From contig CALGCU010000058.1 of assembly GCA_937886455.1 (NCBI GenBank), positions 1 to 19,154 of the forward strand: a DNA stretch of 19,154 bases, in the 5' to 3' direction. A program made the translations under genes and the position numbers. Each line of letters starts with the position of its first letter. Position 1 is the first letter of the stretch. Of the stretch, positions 7,568 to 14,925 are shown piece after piece. The notes below the pieces were generated by a model, which saw only the letters and a list, made by a program, of their open reading frames with translations, did no database searches and had not been told where the DNA came from. This DNA is from an uncultured Bacteroidales bacterium. Lineage in GTDB: Bacteria > Bacteroidota > Bacteroidia > Bacteroidales > Paludibacteraceae.

Positions 7568-8356
7568 TTACTTGGCATCTTCACCCATATGTTGTGATAA
7601 TATGCTCTCCAATTCTTCTGGCTTAACACCGGTGTGAATTTCTTCATTCAATGCGTATGAAATGCCGCCTGTCTCTTCAGATACAACTATAGCCAGAGCA
7701 TCGCTCTTCTCTGTGATACCTAATGCAGCACGATGGCGCAAACCCAAACGTTGAGGTATTTGCTGATTCTTTGATACGGGAAGAATGCAGGCCGCCGACA
7801 ATAAACGCCTGTTGCTGATAATTAAAGCACCATCGTGCAGAGGGGTGTTCTTAAAGAATATATTCTCTATTAAACGTGAACTGATGGTAGCGTCAATATC
7901 CTCGCCGGTTTGTGCATAACTCTTTAAGTCTTGCTTCTGCTCAATAACAATCAAGGCTCCGGTCTTACTTTTGGACATGTTCTTGCAAGCCATTACAATG
8001 TGAAGTACATTCTGATCGGCTTCTGATTGTTCTGTGGCATTTCTGAATCTTCGAGACAACTGACTGATTATTCTCCAATTGGAACGATTACCAATGCGAG
8101 AAAAGAATGTGCGAATCTCCTCTTGGAAAATCACAATCAAAGCAATGGCACCAACACTCATTAAGTGATTGAATATTGTCCCTAATAACTCCATCTTAAA
8201 CACATAGGAAACCAAAAACCAAGCAACAATAAAGGTAAAAATACCAATAAATACATTGGTCGCTCCTGAACTCTTGAGAAGTCTGTAACTTTGATATAAT
8301 AGGACAGCAACTAATAAAATGTCAATAATGTCTTTAAAACTAACTTGAAAACCCAT
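7568..8356 (-). CDS. cdaA: Diadenylate cyclase CdaA (c-di-AMP synthase)
   Basis: A 262-residue enzyme that joins two ATP to give cyclic di-AMP, a messenger tied to osmotic balance and cell-wall state. Three N-terminal membrane helices (about 10-28, 32-52, 58-78) anchor it. The DAC (DisA_N) domain follows, with the catalytic DGA motif at 175-177 (HDGALIIS) and RHR at 207-209 (LRHRAALG), both intact. Length and layout match CdaA rather than DisA. It begins 2 bases after the folP stop, so the two are coupled. No CdaR-like regulator or GlmM gene is next to it, unlike in Firmicutes. The cdaA-folP pairing is common in Bacteroidota. Confidence 0.94.
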   Translation of the reverse strand: MGFQVSFKDIIDILLVAVLLYQSYRLLKSSGATNVFIGIFTFIVAWFLVSYVFKMELLGTIFNHLMSVGAIALIVIFQEEIRTFFSRIGNRSNWRIISQLSRRFRNATEQSEADQNVLHIVMACKNMSKSKTGALIVIEQKQDLKSYAQTGEDIDATISSRLIENIFFKNTPLHDGALIISNRRLLSAACILPVSKNQQIPQRLGLRHRAALGITEKSDALAIVVSEETGGISYALNEEIHTGVKPEELESILSQHMGEDAK

Positions 8357-8358
8357 AA

Positions 8359-9198
8359 TTATATATCGTAAATGTTGGTAGCTTGAACAATTTTTATCGC
8401 CTCAATGGCGGGGTTCACTTCATGAACACGAAGTATCGATGCACCACCAAGTAAAGCTATCGTGTTGGCAACAGTGGTAGCATTCAAAGAGTCTTTCACG
8501 TCTATGTCTAATAATTTGTAGAGCATAGACTTATGTGACAAACCAGCCAAGAGAGGAAGACCTAAACTCTTAAAATGTGATAAGTGAGAAAGTAATTCAT
8601 AGTTTTGCTCCATAGTCTTGGCAAAACCAAATCCCGGGTCCAATATAATGTCACTCACACCCAATGCATGTAGGCTCCGGACGCGTGTCTCAAAAAAAGA
8701 TAATACATCTCCAATGAGATTATCATATTGAGTCTGTAAATGCATGGTTTGAGGCGTACCACGCATGTGAGTAAGAATATATGGAACCTTCAATAAGCCT
8801 ATCGTCTCAAACATCTCATTATCCATTGTGCCGCCCGAAACATCATTGATGATATCCGCACCACAATCAATAGCTGCTTGGGCAATAAGCGCACGATAAG
8901 TGTCAATGGAAATGGGTATATCCGGAAAATGCTTCCTGATTAAACGTAAAGCATATTGAATACGACGCAATTCTTCTTCTTGGGCAACAATCTCACACTG
9001 TGGACGTGTGGAATGTGCTCCAATATCTATAATACGAGCTCCGTCATCAATAGATTTGGCTACAACCTCAATCAATTCGCGCTCTGATAGTAAACCATGT
9101 GATGAATAAAAACTATCAGGTGTTATATTGATGATGGCCATTACGATAGGCTCATCTATGGAAAATATACTATTTCTGAGACGTAATGTATAACTCAT
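8359..9198 (-). CDS. folP: Dihydropteroate synthase
   Basis: A 279-residue TIM-barrel enzyme that condenses 6-hydroxymethyl-dihydropterin diphosphate with p-aminobenzoate in folate synthesis, the target of sulfonamides. Visible blocks are NITPDSF (24-30), DIGAHSTRP (58-66), SIDTYR, INDVSGG, THMRGTP, DPGFGFAKT, GLSHKSM (219-225) and RVHEV (257-261). The third-last block normally reads SRKS; here the arginine is histidine (H222) while the lysine that binds pterin and the sulfa site is kept (K223). The start follows an AT-rich dyad and lies at the beginning of a cdaA-containing transcript. Function is secure; whether H222 changes drug response is not visible. Confidence 0.94.
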   Translation of the reverse strand: MSYTLRLRNSIFSIDEPIVMAIINITPDSFYSSHGLLSERELIEVVAKSIDDGARIIDIGAHSTRPQCEIVAQEEELRRIQYALRLIRKHFPDIPISIDTYRALIAQAAIDCGADIINDVSGGTMDNEMFETIGLLKVPYILTHMRGTPQTMHLQTQYDNLIGDVLSFFETRVRSLHALGVSDIILDPGFGFAKTMEQNYELLSHLSHFKSLGLPLLAGLSHKSMLYKLLDIDVKDSLNATTVANTIALLGGASILRVHEVNPAIEAIKIVQATNIYDI

Positions 9199-9209
9199 CT
9201 ATGTAAAAA

Positions 9210-9224
9210 TGTTAATAATTAACA
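9210..9224. promoter_or_regulatory. AT-rich dyad just upstream of folP
   Basis: TGTTAA-TAA-TTAACA is a perfect 6-bp dyad beginning 12 bases before the folP start codon. It may be an operator-like site or a weak hairpin in the leader. No partner is suggested by the neighbours. Confidence 0.3.
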
Positions 9225-9281
9225 ATATAAGGTTGTGTTTCCTCAAATTCCACCCATACAAACAGCCTCAACTTCCGAGTA

Positions 9282-9289
9282 CAAAGATA
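9282..9289 (-). promoter_or_regulatory. Possible -7 box for folP-cdaA
   Basis: On the minus strand this reads TATCTTTG, an exact TAnnTTTG match. It would give a leader of roughly 75 bases before folP. No TTTG lies at the right distance upstream. The same octamer recurs at 9358-9365 in the next repeat unit. Confidence 0.45.
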
Positions 9290-9460
9290 GTAACAAACGA
9301 GCGAAAAATATCAAGCTTGCTTGAATATTTTTCCCGGCGAGTGCAGTATATCTTATCCAAAGATAGTAACAAACGAGCGAAAAATATCAAGCCTGCTTGA
9401 ATATTTTTCCCGGTGAGTGCAGTATATCTTATTAAAAGATAGTAAAAGGTGAGTACGCAA
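9283..9460. repeat. 76-bp tandem repeat with internal hairpin
   Basis: Two nearly identical 76-base units begin at 9283 and 9359 and differ at only a few sites. A third, beginning at 9435, keeps the first bases (AAAGATAGTA) and the GGTGAGT end but lacks the middle. That missing middle holds, in both full units, a hairpin of 13 bp with a single bulge: GAAAAATA-TCAAG, a 4-base loop, CTTGA-A-TATTTTTC. The loop differs between copies (CTTG, CCTG) while the stem is conserved. Nothing here is coding. It may be a small mobile or palindromic repeat element, or part of the folP upstream control region. Confidence 0.8.
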
Positions 9461-9550
9461 ATAAAAAATGGGTGAGTCCTCAAGTTCCAATAGTCGGACT
9501 CAATCTGTTTATGTGAAAATAGCAACCAATACCACAATTGAGCAACATAA

Positions 9551-9666
9551 CACGTAGGATACACGTAGGATACACGTAAGATACACGTAAGATACACGTA
9601 GGATACACGTAAGATACACGTAAGATATACGTAGGATATACGTAAGAAATACGTAAGATATACGTA
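9551..9666. repeat. 11-bp tandem minisatellite, about 11 units
   Basis: Units of the form YACGTARGATA start at 9551, 9562, 9573, 9584, 9595, 9606, 9617, 9628, 9639, 9650 and 9661, an exact 11-base period; the last is partial. The left units begin CACGTA and the right units TACGTA, so the array has two sub-types. The period is close to one helical turn. Because 11 is not a multiple of 3, no stop arises in one minus-strand frame, which makes a spurious repetitive reading frame. Confidence 0.9.
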
Positions 9667-9832
9667 CTTTAGTCTGTATGAAAGAGTGCCTTCTCTCATA
9701 AATTTACTATGCCAAAAGATTCTTCTTGACGTGATTATAAAAGCAGCTTATGACAAATCAATAAAAAATGCAGAAAAAAATCACTATACAATATAATTTT
9801 TTGAGTAAAATTGAGTTATTTAATTAGGAGAG

Positions 9833-9863
9833 GTCTCAACTTTGTTGCTTTGAGACATTTTTT
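9833..9863 (+). terminator. Terminator-like hairpin upstream of the gldJ promoter
   Basis: GTCTCAA (9833-9839) pairs with TTGAGAC (9850-9856) around a 10-base loop and is followed by A and seven T. No gene precedes it on this strand, so it either ends an unannotated transcript from the repeat region or insulates the gldJ promoter from read-through. Confidence 0.6.
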
Positions 9864-9907
9864 TGTTTTTTTTATTGATATTGTAGTGGAAATATCAAAA
9901 AAAAAAG

Positions 9908-9915
9908 TAACTTTG
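9908..9915 (+). promoter_or_regulatory. -7 box for gldJ
   Basis: TAACTTTG, an exact TAnnTTTG match, lies about 50 bases before the ATG, giving a leader of about 45 bases. The region where a -33 box is expected is occupied by an A-run and is weak. Confidence 0.6.
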
Positions 9916-9965
9916 CATCCTTGAATGGTGGAAATATAATATTATCATAGTTTTTTATAAATAAT

Positions 9966-11492
9966 ATGAGTAGTAAAGTAATTAAATGGTCGCTTTTATC
10001 CTTTGTGATAATGCTATGCTCGTGTGCTCAAGACAACGCTATTAGTAAAAAGTATTCTAATACGACAGGATGGAAGTACAATGATCGTAAAACAACAGCT
10101 TTTGAAGTACAGTCTGATTATCGTCCAACAGTGCCTCCCGGAATGATTCCTATTGAAGGGGGGACATTTGAAATTGGTGAAAGAGGTGAATACATCACAG
10201 CTCCACGTAATAATCCAAGACGTTCTGTTACTGTAAACTCTTTCTATATGGATAAGTATGAAGTAACTAACTTAAACTGGAAAGAATATTTGCACTGGAC
10301 TAAAATAGTCTTTGAGGCTACAGCACCATCCTTGGTCGCTAAGGCTATGCCCGATGTAACTGTGTGGAGAGAAGAATTGGCATATAATGAACCATACTTG
10401 CAAAACTACTTTGAACACCCATCTTATGACCTATATCCTGTAGTAGGTGTTACATGGGTACAAGCTATGGATTATTGCCAATGGCGTACTGACCGTGTCA
10501 ACGAAATGGCTATGGTAGGAGCAGGAGTTATTGAAGCACCTGACTTCTCTGAACTTGATCCTGCATATGAATTGTCATATGACACCATTCGAAATAACTT
10601 CGTGTTCAATACACAAAAGTACCTCTTGAATGCGGATTATAACCCATATCCGGGAAGAAAACCAAAAGTAAATATCAACGGTGAAGAACGCAAAGTAACA
10701 CGCGCAGACGGTATTCTCTATACTGACTTTAGACTTCCGACTGAAGCTGAATGGGAATTTGCAGCATTTGCACCTATTGCGGGAGAAAGTGGATTGACTA
10801 CTGAAGGTAAAGTATATCCATGGTCTGGATACCACTCACGTAACGTAACAAAAAAACAATTAGGACAAATGCAAGCCAACTTCATCAGAGGTAAAGGAGA
10901 CATGATGGGTGTGTCGGGAGCATTGAACGACCACTACGTAATCACCGGACCGGTAAATGCATTCTGGCCGAATGACTTCGGATTGTATAACATGGCAGGT
11001 AACGTTAACGAATGGGTGTTAGACGTATATCGCGAAACTTCTTTCCAAGATATGGCTGAATATAACTCTTATCGTGGTAATATCTATGTAGCACCAAAAG
11101 AAGCTGGTACTGACGAAAACGGAAATACACTATATGAAGTGGACTCTTTGGGACGTATCGCTATGGAAGTGAAGTTTAAAGAAGATGACGTGAGAGATTA
11201 TAAAGATGGTGACCAAACATCTGTACTTAACACTGACTTTACATTGATCGTTGACTCAATGGATATAGTTGAATTAACTAAAGAACGCTTAGTAGATCCA
11301 ACTGATGTGTTAGCACCGAGAATAAACAAAAAATCACGTGTTTACAAAGGTGGTTCTTGGAAAGACCGTATCTATTGGTTGAATCCTTCTACCCGTCGTT
11401 GGATGGATGAAGATAAATGCTCAAGCACTATCGGATTCCGCTGCGCAATGAGTACTATGGGTACTGAAGATATACACGGAACAAGAAAATAA
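9966..11492 (+). CDS. gldJ: GldJ-like lipoprotein (gliding / type IX secretion)
   Basis: A 508-residue lipoprotein. The signal peptide ends in a lipobox L17-C18-S19-C20, so C20 is the likely lipidated residue. The stretch TGWKYND (just after the leader) followed by a formylglycine-generating-enzyme (SUMF1) fold is the GldJ pattern: MIPIEGGTFEIG near residue 60, RLPTEAEWEF from R256, AGNVNEW at 344-350, YKGGSW at 460-465, and IGFRCAM at 489-495. In GldJ/GldK the fold is structural rather than catalytic. GldJ is needed for gliding in Flavobacteria and for type IX secretion. No gldK-L-M-N genes adjoin it; it stands alone between a repeat region and a terminator. The closest alternative is GldK/PorK, but the TGWxxND opening favours GldJ. 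The presence of the gene implies that the organism carries the type IX system elsewhere. Confidence 0.82.
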   Translation: MSSKVIKWSLLSFVIMLCSCAQDNAISKKYSNTTGWKYNDRKTTAFEVQSDYRPTVPPGMIPIEGGTFEIGERGEYITAPRNNPRRSVTVNSFYMDKYEVTNLNWKEYLHWTKIVFEATAPSLVAKAMPDVTVWREELAYNEPYLQNYFEHPSYDLYPVVGVTWVQAMDYCQWRTDRVNEMAMVGAGVIEAPDFSELDPAYELSYDTIRNNFVFNTQKYLLNADYNPYPGRKPKVNINGEERKVTRADGILYTDFRLPTEAEWEFAAFAPIAGESGLTTEGKVYPWSGYHSRNVTKKQLGQMQANFIRGKGDMMGVSGALNDHYVITGPVNAFWPNDFGLYNMAGNVNEWVLDVYRETSFQDMAEYNSYRGNIYVAPKEAGTDENGNTLYEVDSLGRIAMEVKFKEDDVRDYKDGDQTSVLNTDFTLIVDSMDIVELTKERLVDPTDVLAPRINKKSRVYKGGSWKDRIYWLNPSTRRWMDEDKCSSTIGFRCAMSTMGTEDIHGTRK

Positions 11493-11522
11493 ACCAATAT
11501 CTTATTTATAGTTTAACAAGAT

Positions 11523-11556
11523 GAAGACTCGCTGTTAAAGCGGGTCTTCTTGTTTT
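11523..11556 (+). terminator. Intrinsic terminator after gldJ
   Basis: GAAGACTCGCT (11523-11533) pairs with AGCGGGTCTTC (11539-11549), with one G-T pair, around GTTAA and is followed by TTGTTTT. It lies 30 bases after the stop. Confidence 0.88.
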
Positions 11557-11660
11557 AATCTAACTTGTAATCGTCTATATGATACAAAACTAATATGTGT
11601 GTTCTCTCCTATTCATCATGTGAGAAACAATGCCAATAGCAAAAAAACAAAGGATTTTAT

Positions 11661-11691
11661 TTTGTTCTGCTTTGGGTTTATTGTATCTTTG
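11661..11691 (+). promoter_or_regulatory. Strong Bacteroidota promoter for rfbA operon
   Basis: TTTG (11661-11664), then 19 bases, then TATCTTTG (11684-11691): both boxes match the consensus exactly. Transcription would begin near 11698, only about 10 bases before the rfbA ATG, so the message is nearly leaderless. Confidence 0.85.
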
Positions 11692-11708
11692 TCAAAAAAT
11701 ATAATATC

Positions 11709-12575
11709 ATGAAAGGAATTATTCTTGCTGGTGGAAGTGCTACACGCCTCTACCCTCTATCAAAAGCAATCTCTAAGCAAATCATGCCGGTCTATGACAA
11801 ACCGATGATTTACTATCCTTTGTCCACACTTATGTTGGCAGGTATTAGAGAAGTCTTAATTATATCTACTCCACGTGATCTGCCAATGTTCAAAGAACTA
11901 TTGGGAACGGGTGAGAGAATTGGTATGAAATTCTCATATAAGGTGCAAGAAACACCTAATGGATTAGCACAAGCTTTTGTATTGGGAGCTGAGTTCCTTA
12001 ATAATGAACCTGGATGTCTTATATTAGGAGATAATATGTTCTACGGACAAGGTTTCTCTAAAATGCTAAGAAGAGCGGCGGAAACAAAGAAGGGCGCATG
12101 TATTTTTGGCTATTATGTAAAAGACCCACGTGCGTATGGTGTGGTGGAATTTGATAATAATGGCAAAGTCATCTCTTTGGAAGAAAAACCGGCTAATCCT
12201 AAGAGTAACTATGCTGTGCCTGGACTTTATTTCTATGATGAAACAGTGACAAAAAAAGCTGCTGAACTCAAACCTTCTGCAAGAGGTGAATATGAAATTA
12301 CTGACCTTAACAAACTCTACTTGGAAGAAGGAACACTAAATGTGGAACTCTTTGGTAGAGGGTTTGCTTGGCTGGATACAGGTAACTGTGATAGCCTTTT
12401 GGAAGCATCTAACTTCGTGGCTACTATTCAAAATAGACAAGGTTTCTACATCAGTTGCATTGAAGAAATAGCATGGCGCAATGGATGGATTTCTGACCAA
12501 CAATTAGAAACCTTAGGTAATGAACTCTCTAAAACATCTTACGGACAATATCTGTTAGAATTATTAGATAAATAA
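11709..12575 (+). CDS. rfbA: Glucose-1-phosphate thymidylyltransferase
   Basis: A 288-residue nucleotidyltransferase that makes dTDP-glucose from dTTP and glucose 1-phosphate, the first step towards dTDP-rhamnose and other 6-deoxysugars. The N-terminal GGSATRLYPLSKAISKQ is the family's nucleotide-binding signature (GGSATRLYP is the usual Bacteroidota form of GGSGTRLYP). G107-D108-N109 supplies the metal-binding aspartate. The blocks EEKPANPKS and RGFAWLDTG complete it. Length is normal. It is the first gene of a run rfbA / kdsA-kdsC / kdsD, 6 bases before the next ATG. The other dTDP-rhamnose genes (rfbB, C, D) are not in this window, so the pathway must be completed elsewhere. The shared theme with the next genes is lipopolysaccharide or capsule sugars. 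Confidence 0.94.
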   Translation: MKGIILAGGSATRLYPLSKAISKQIMPVYDKPMIYYPLSTLMLAGIREVLIISTPRDLPMFKELLGTGERIGMKFSYKVQETPNGLAQAFVLGAEFLNNEPGCLILGDNMFYGQGFSKMLRRAAETKKGACIFGYYVKDPRAYGVVEFDNNGKVISLEEKPANPKSNYAVPGLYFYDETVTKKAAELKPSARGEYEITDLNKLYLEEGTLNVELFGRGFAWLDTGNCDSLLEASNFVATIQNRQGFYISCIEEIAWRNGWISDQQLETLGNELSKTSYGQYLLELLDK

Positions 12576-12581
12576 TAGATA

Positions 12582-13952
12582 ATGGACATCACACCAACAC
12601 AAAGTATACGAATTAGTCCTAATGTTAGCATTGGTGGTAATCAAAGATTTACACTTATTGCAGGACCTTGTGCTATTGAGTCTGAGGATATGGCTTATCA
12701 CACTGCGCAGGAACTAAAACGTATCTGTAATGAATTGAATATCCCCTTAGTTTTTAAGGCCTCCTTTGATAAAGCTAACCGCACTTCTTCTGATTCATTG
12801 CGAGGGGTTGGTATGGAAAGGGGATTAAAAATCCTAAGTAAGATAAAGAATGAACTGTCACTGCCCATCTTAACGGACGTACATGAACCTGCACAATGTG
12901 CTCAAGTGGCTGAGGTAGCGGATATATTACAAATACCGGCATTCTTGTGTCGACAAACTGACTTATTGGTAGCGGCGGCAAAGACAGGAAAAGTCATTAA
13001 TGTTAAGAAGGGACAATTCTTAGCTCCTTGGGATATGGGGAATGTACTCGATAAGATGCTGAAAGAGGGGAATAATAATATCTTGTTATGTGAAAGGGGA
13101 TCTTGTTTTGGCTATAATAATTTAGTAGTGGATATGACGGGGTTAGTTACTATGCGTCAGTATGGATATCCTGTTGTGTTTGATGCTACTCACTCTGTAC
13201 AAAAGCCCGGTGGAAATGGACTAAGTACTGGTGGAAATAGAGATATGGCGCCACATTTGATGAGGGCAGCATTGGCAGTCGGCGTTGATGCTTTATTTAT
13301 TGAAACACACCCTAATCCTGAAATAGCATGGTCGGATGGACCGAACCAAATATACTTGAAAGATATGCGTCGCATTCTTATGGATGCAATCATGATAGAT
13401 GATGTGGTGAAACTAAATAAAACAAACTCCTCTTTATTGACAACGCAATCAACTCAGCCACAAAAGTCCACAACAAAGATTAAACTGCTCTTAACGGATG
13501 TGGATGGAGTGATGACCAATGGAGGTATGTATTATACAGCTGATGGAGATGTCATGAAGAAATTTCATGTACACGATGGTATGGGACTGCAATTACTACA
13601 ACAAACGGGTGTAAAAGTGGGTATAATTACTTCTGAAAATAATCAGATTGTTCAAAAAAGATTTGAAAAACTACACTTGGACTTCTTAACTCAAGGGCAA
13701 CGTAATCAAGGAAAATTAACTACAGCAAAGGCCATTTGTGAACAAATGGGTATTGGCCTACAAGAGGTGGCTTATATAGGCGATGATGTGAATTGTATGG
13801 AACTGCTACAACAAGTAGGACTGGCTGCATGTCCGTCTAATGCAACTGAATCGATTAAGCGTATCCCCGGAATTATAGTACTCAAGAAAAAAGGAGGAGA
13901 AGGCTGTGTGCGTGAGTTTGTGGAGATGATAATAAATCATAATGGAGAATAA
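12582..13952 (+). CDS. kdsA-kdsC: Fused Kdo-8-phosphate synthase / Kdo-8-phosphate phosphatase
   Basis: A 456-residue two-domain protein for Kdo, the inner-core sugar of lipopolysaccharide. Residues about 20-280 are KdsA, which joins arabinose 5-phosphate and PEP: AGPCAIES (27-34), KASFDKANRTS (59-69), PAFLCRQTD, KKGQFLAPWD, DATHSVQ and ETHPNP. C30, H204, E241 and D252 correspond to the four metal ligands of the metal-dependent (class II) enzymes; E. coli has Asn in place of C30. A Ser/Thr/Gln-rich linker (about 281-300) leads to a HAD phosphatase of the KdsC type: D306-V-D308-G (nucleophile and acid/base), IITSEN, a lysine in QGQRNQGK, and IGDDVN. KdsC normally is a separate protein. No stop or frameshift lies between the two, so this is a real fusion in the read as given. 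The next gene, kdsD, overlaps it by 11 bases. Confidence 0.92.
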   Translation: MDITPTQSIRISPNVSIGGNQRFTLIAGPCAIESEDMAYHTAQELKRICNELNIPLVFKASFDKANRTSSDSLRGVGMERGLKILSKIKNELSLPILTDVHEPAQCAQVAEVADILQIPAFLCRQTDLLVAAAKTGKVINVKKGQFLAPWDMGNVLDKMLKEGNNNILLCERGSCFGYNNLVVDMTGLVTMRQYGYPVVFDATHSVQKPGGNGLSTGGNRDMAPHLMRAALAVGVDALFIETHPNPEIAWSDGPNQIYLKDMRRILMDAIMIDDVVKLNKTNSSLLTTQSTQPQKSTTKIKLLLTDVDGVMTNGGMYYTADGDVMKKFHVHDGMGLQLLQQTGVKVGIITSENNQIVQKRFEKLHLDFLTQGQRNQGKLTTAKAICEQMGIGLQEVAYIGDDVNCMELLQQVGLAACPSNATESIKRIPGIIVLKKKGGEGCVREFVEMIINHNGE

Positions 13953-14910
13953 TATGAGTTGGAGAGAAAGGAGCAAGGAGATATTTCAACTTGAGATAGA
14001 AGGACTCAAGAAGGTACAAGATAACATCGGCGATGAAGTCAATCACGCCGTTGAAATGATATATCAATGCAAAGGAAAATTGGTCATATTAGGCATTGGT
14101 AAAACGGGTATCATCGGACATAAGATTGCTGCTTCTTTGGCTTCAACGGGTACGCAGACTATCTTTATTAATGCTGCTGAGGCTATTCATGGTGATTTAG
14201 GAATGATAGGAAGGGATGATGTTGTGATGCTGATTTCTCATAGTGGAACGTCTTCTGAGATTCTGAATGTTATATCTCCAATTAGAAATATTGGTTGTGC
14301 TATCATTGCAATGACGGGGAATCCTAAGTCGGCATTGGCTCAAAAGTCTGATGTAGTCCTGAATGTAGCCATAGAACGAGAGGCTTGTCCGTTAGGATTA
14401 GCACCAACAACATCTACTACGGCTGCACTGGTTATGGGCGATGCATTGATGGTGTGCCTTATGGAAAAAAGACATTTTCAGGCTGAAAACTTTGCACTCT
14501 ATCATCCGGGTGGTGCACTGGGACGTCAGTTGCTGACACATGTAAAGGATGAAATGTCCACCGACATACCACGTGTATATGAATCCACACTCTTTAAGGA
14601 TATCATACATACCATTAGTGATAAACGAAAGGGAATGACTATGGTCTATGATGATAAGGAACGGGCAGTAGGTATTATCACGGATGGTGATGTGCGACGT
14701 GCAGTACAACGATATGACAATCTGAAATGTGTCTGTGCAAAAGACTTTATGACTCTCGGATTTAAGTCTATTGCTGAAAATGCACTACTAACTGAGGCTC
14801 TCGAACTGATGGATGTTAACAATATTACTAATTTGGCAGTTACGCAAGAAGCACATCCTGAACAAGTTGTTGGAGTTATTAGTATTCACGACATCATAGA
14901 CTTTCGTTAA
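13942..14910 (+). CDS. kdsD: Arabinose-5-phosphate isomerase
   Basis: A 322-residue enzyme that turns ribulose 5-phosphate into arabinose 5-phosphate, the substrate of the KdsA half of the preceding protein. A SIS sugar-isomerase domain (about 35-180) contains VILGIGKTGIIGHKIAASL, EAIHGDLGM and SHSGTSSEI (with H100). Two CBS domains fill about 205-322 (ITDGDVRRAV, VIS.HDIIDFR) and match the E. coli KdsD layout. The reading frame begins inside the end of kdsA-kdsC. A second ATG at 13954, two bases after that stop, is preceded by GGAG and could be the true start, which would make it 318 residues. The pair is thus translationally coupled. It converges with dgt after only 15 bases, with no terminator visible between them. 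Confidence 0.93.
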   Translation: MENNMSWRERSKEIFQLEIEGLKKVQDNIGDEVNHAVEMIYQCKGKLVILGIGKTGIIGHKIAASLASTGTQTIFINAAEAIHGDLGMIGRDDVVMLISHSGTSSEILNVISPIRNIGCAIIAMTGNPKSALAQKSDVVLNVAIEREACPLGLAPTTSTTAALVMGDALMVCLMEKRHFQAENFALYHPGGALGRQLLTHVKDEMSTDIPRVYESTLFKDIIHTISDKRKGMTMVYDDKERAVGIITDGDVRRAVQRYDNLKCVCAKDFMTLGFKSIAENALLTEALELMDVNNITNLAVTQEAHPEQVVGVISIHDIIDFR

Positions 14911-14925
14911 AACTCAATACATCCA

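Larger units (their letters stand above)
9667..9965. other. Intergenic stretch upstream of gldJ
   Basis: No gene is supported. It contains a hairpin with a T-run (9833-9863) and the gldJ promoter (9908). The rest is AT-rich without recognisable structure. Confidence 0.6.

Noticed and set aside
9209..9400. Plus-strand open frame of 63 codons
   Set aside because: It crosses the 76-bp repeats and the folP leader and has no protein character.
9551..9666. CRISPR array
   Set aside because: The repeat unit is 11 bases with no spacers between copies, so it is a tandem minisatellite.
9268..9699. Minus-strand open frame of 143 codons with repeating YVYLTCILR units
   Set aside because: The peptide repeats simply translate the 11-bp array (33 bases = 11 residues) and the 76-bp repeats. 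No signal, domain or start context supports it.
10718..10903. Small minus-strand frames inside gldJ
   Set aside because: They are shadows of the GldJ coding frame with no independent support.
12582..13952. Reading the second domain as a sialic- or Kdn-type phosphatase rather than KdsC
   Set aside because: The motifs (DVDG, IITSEN, GDDVN) are shared by the whole C0-type HAD group. Fusion to KdsA and coupling to KdsD make Kdo 8-phosphate the best substrate. Kept as a minor alternative.
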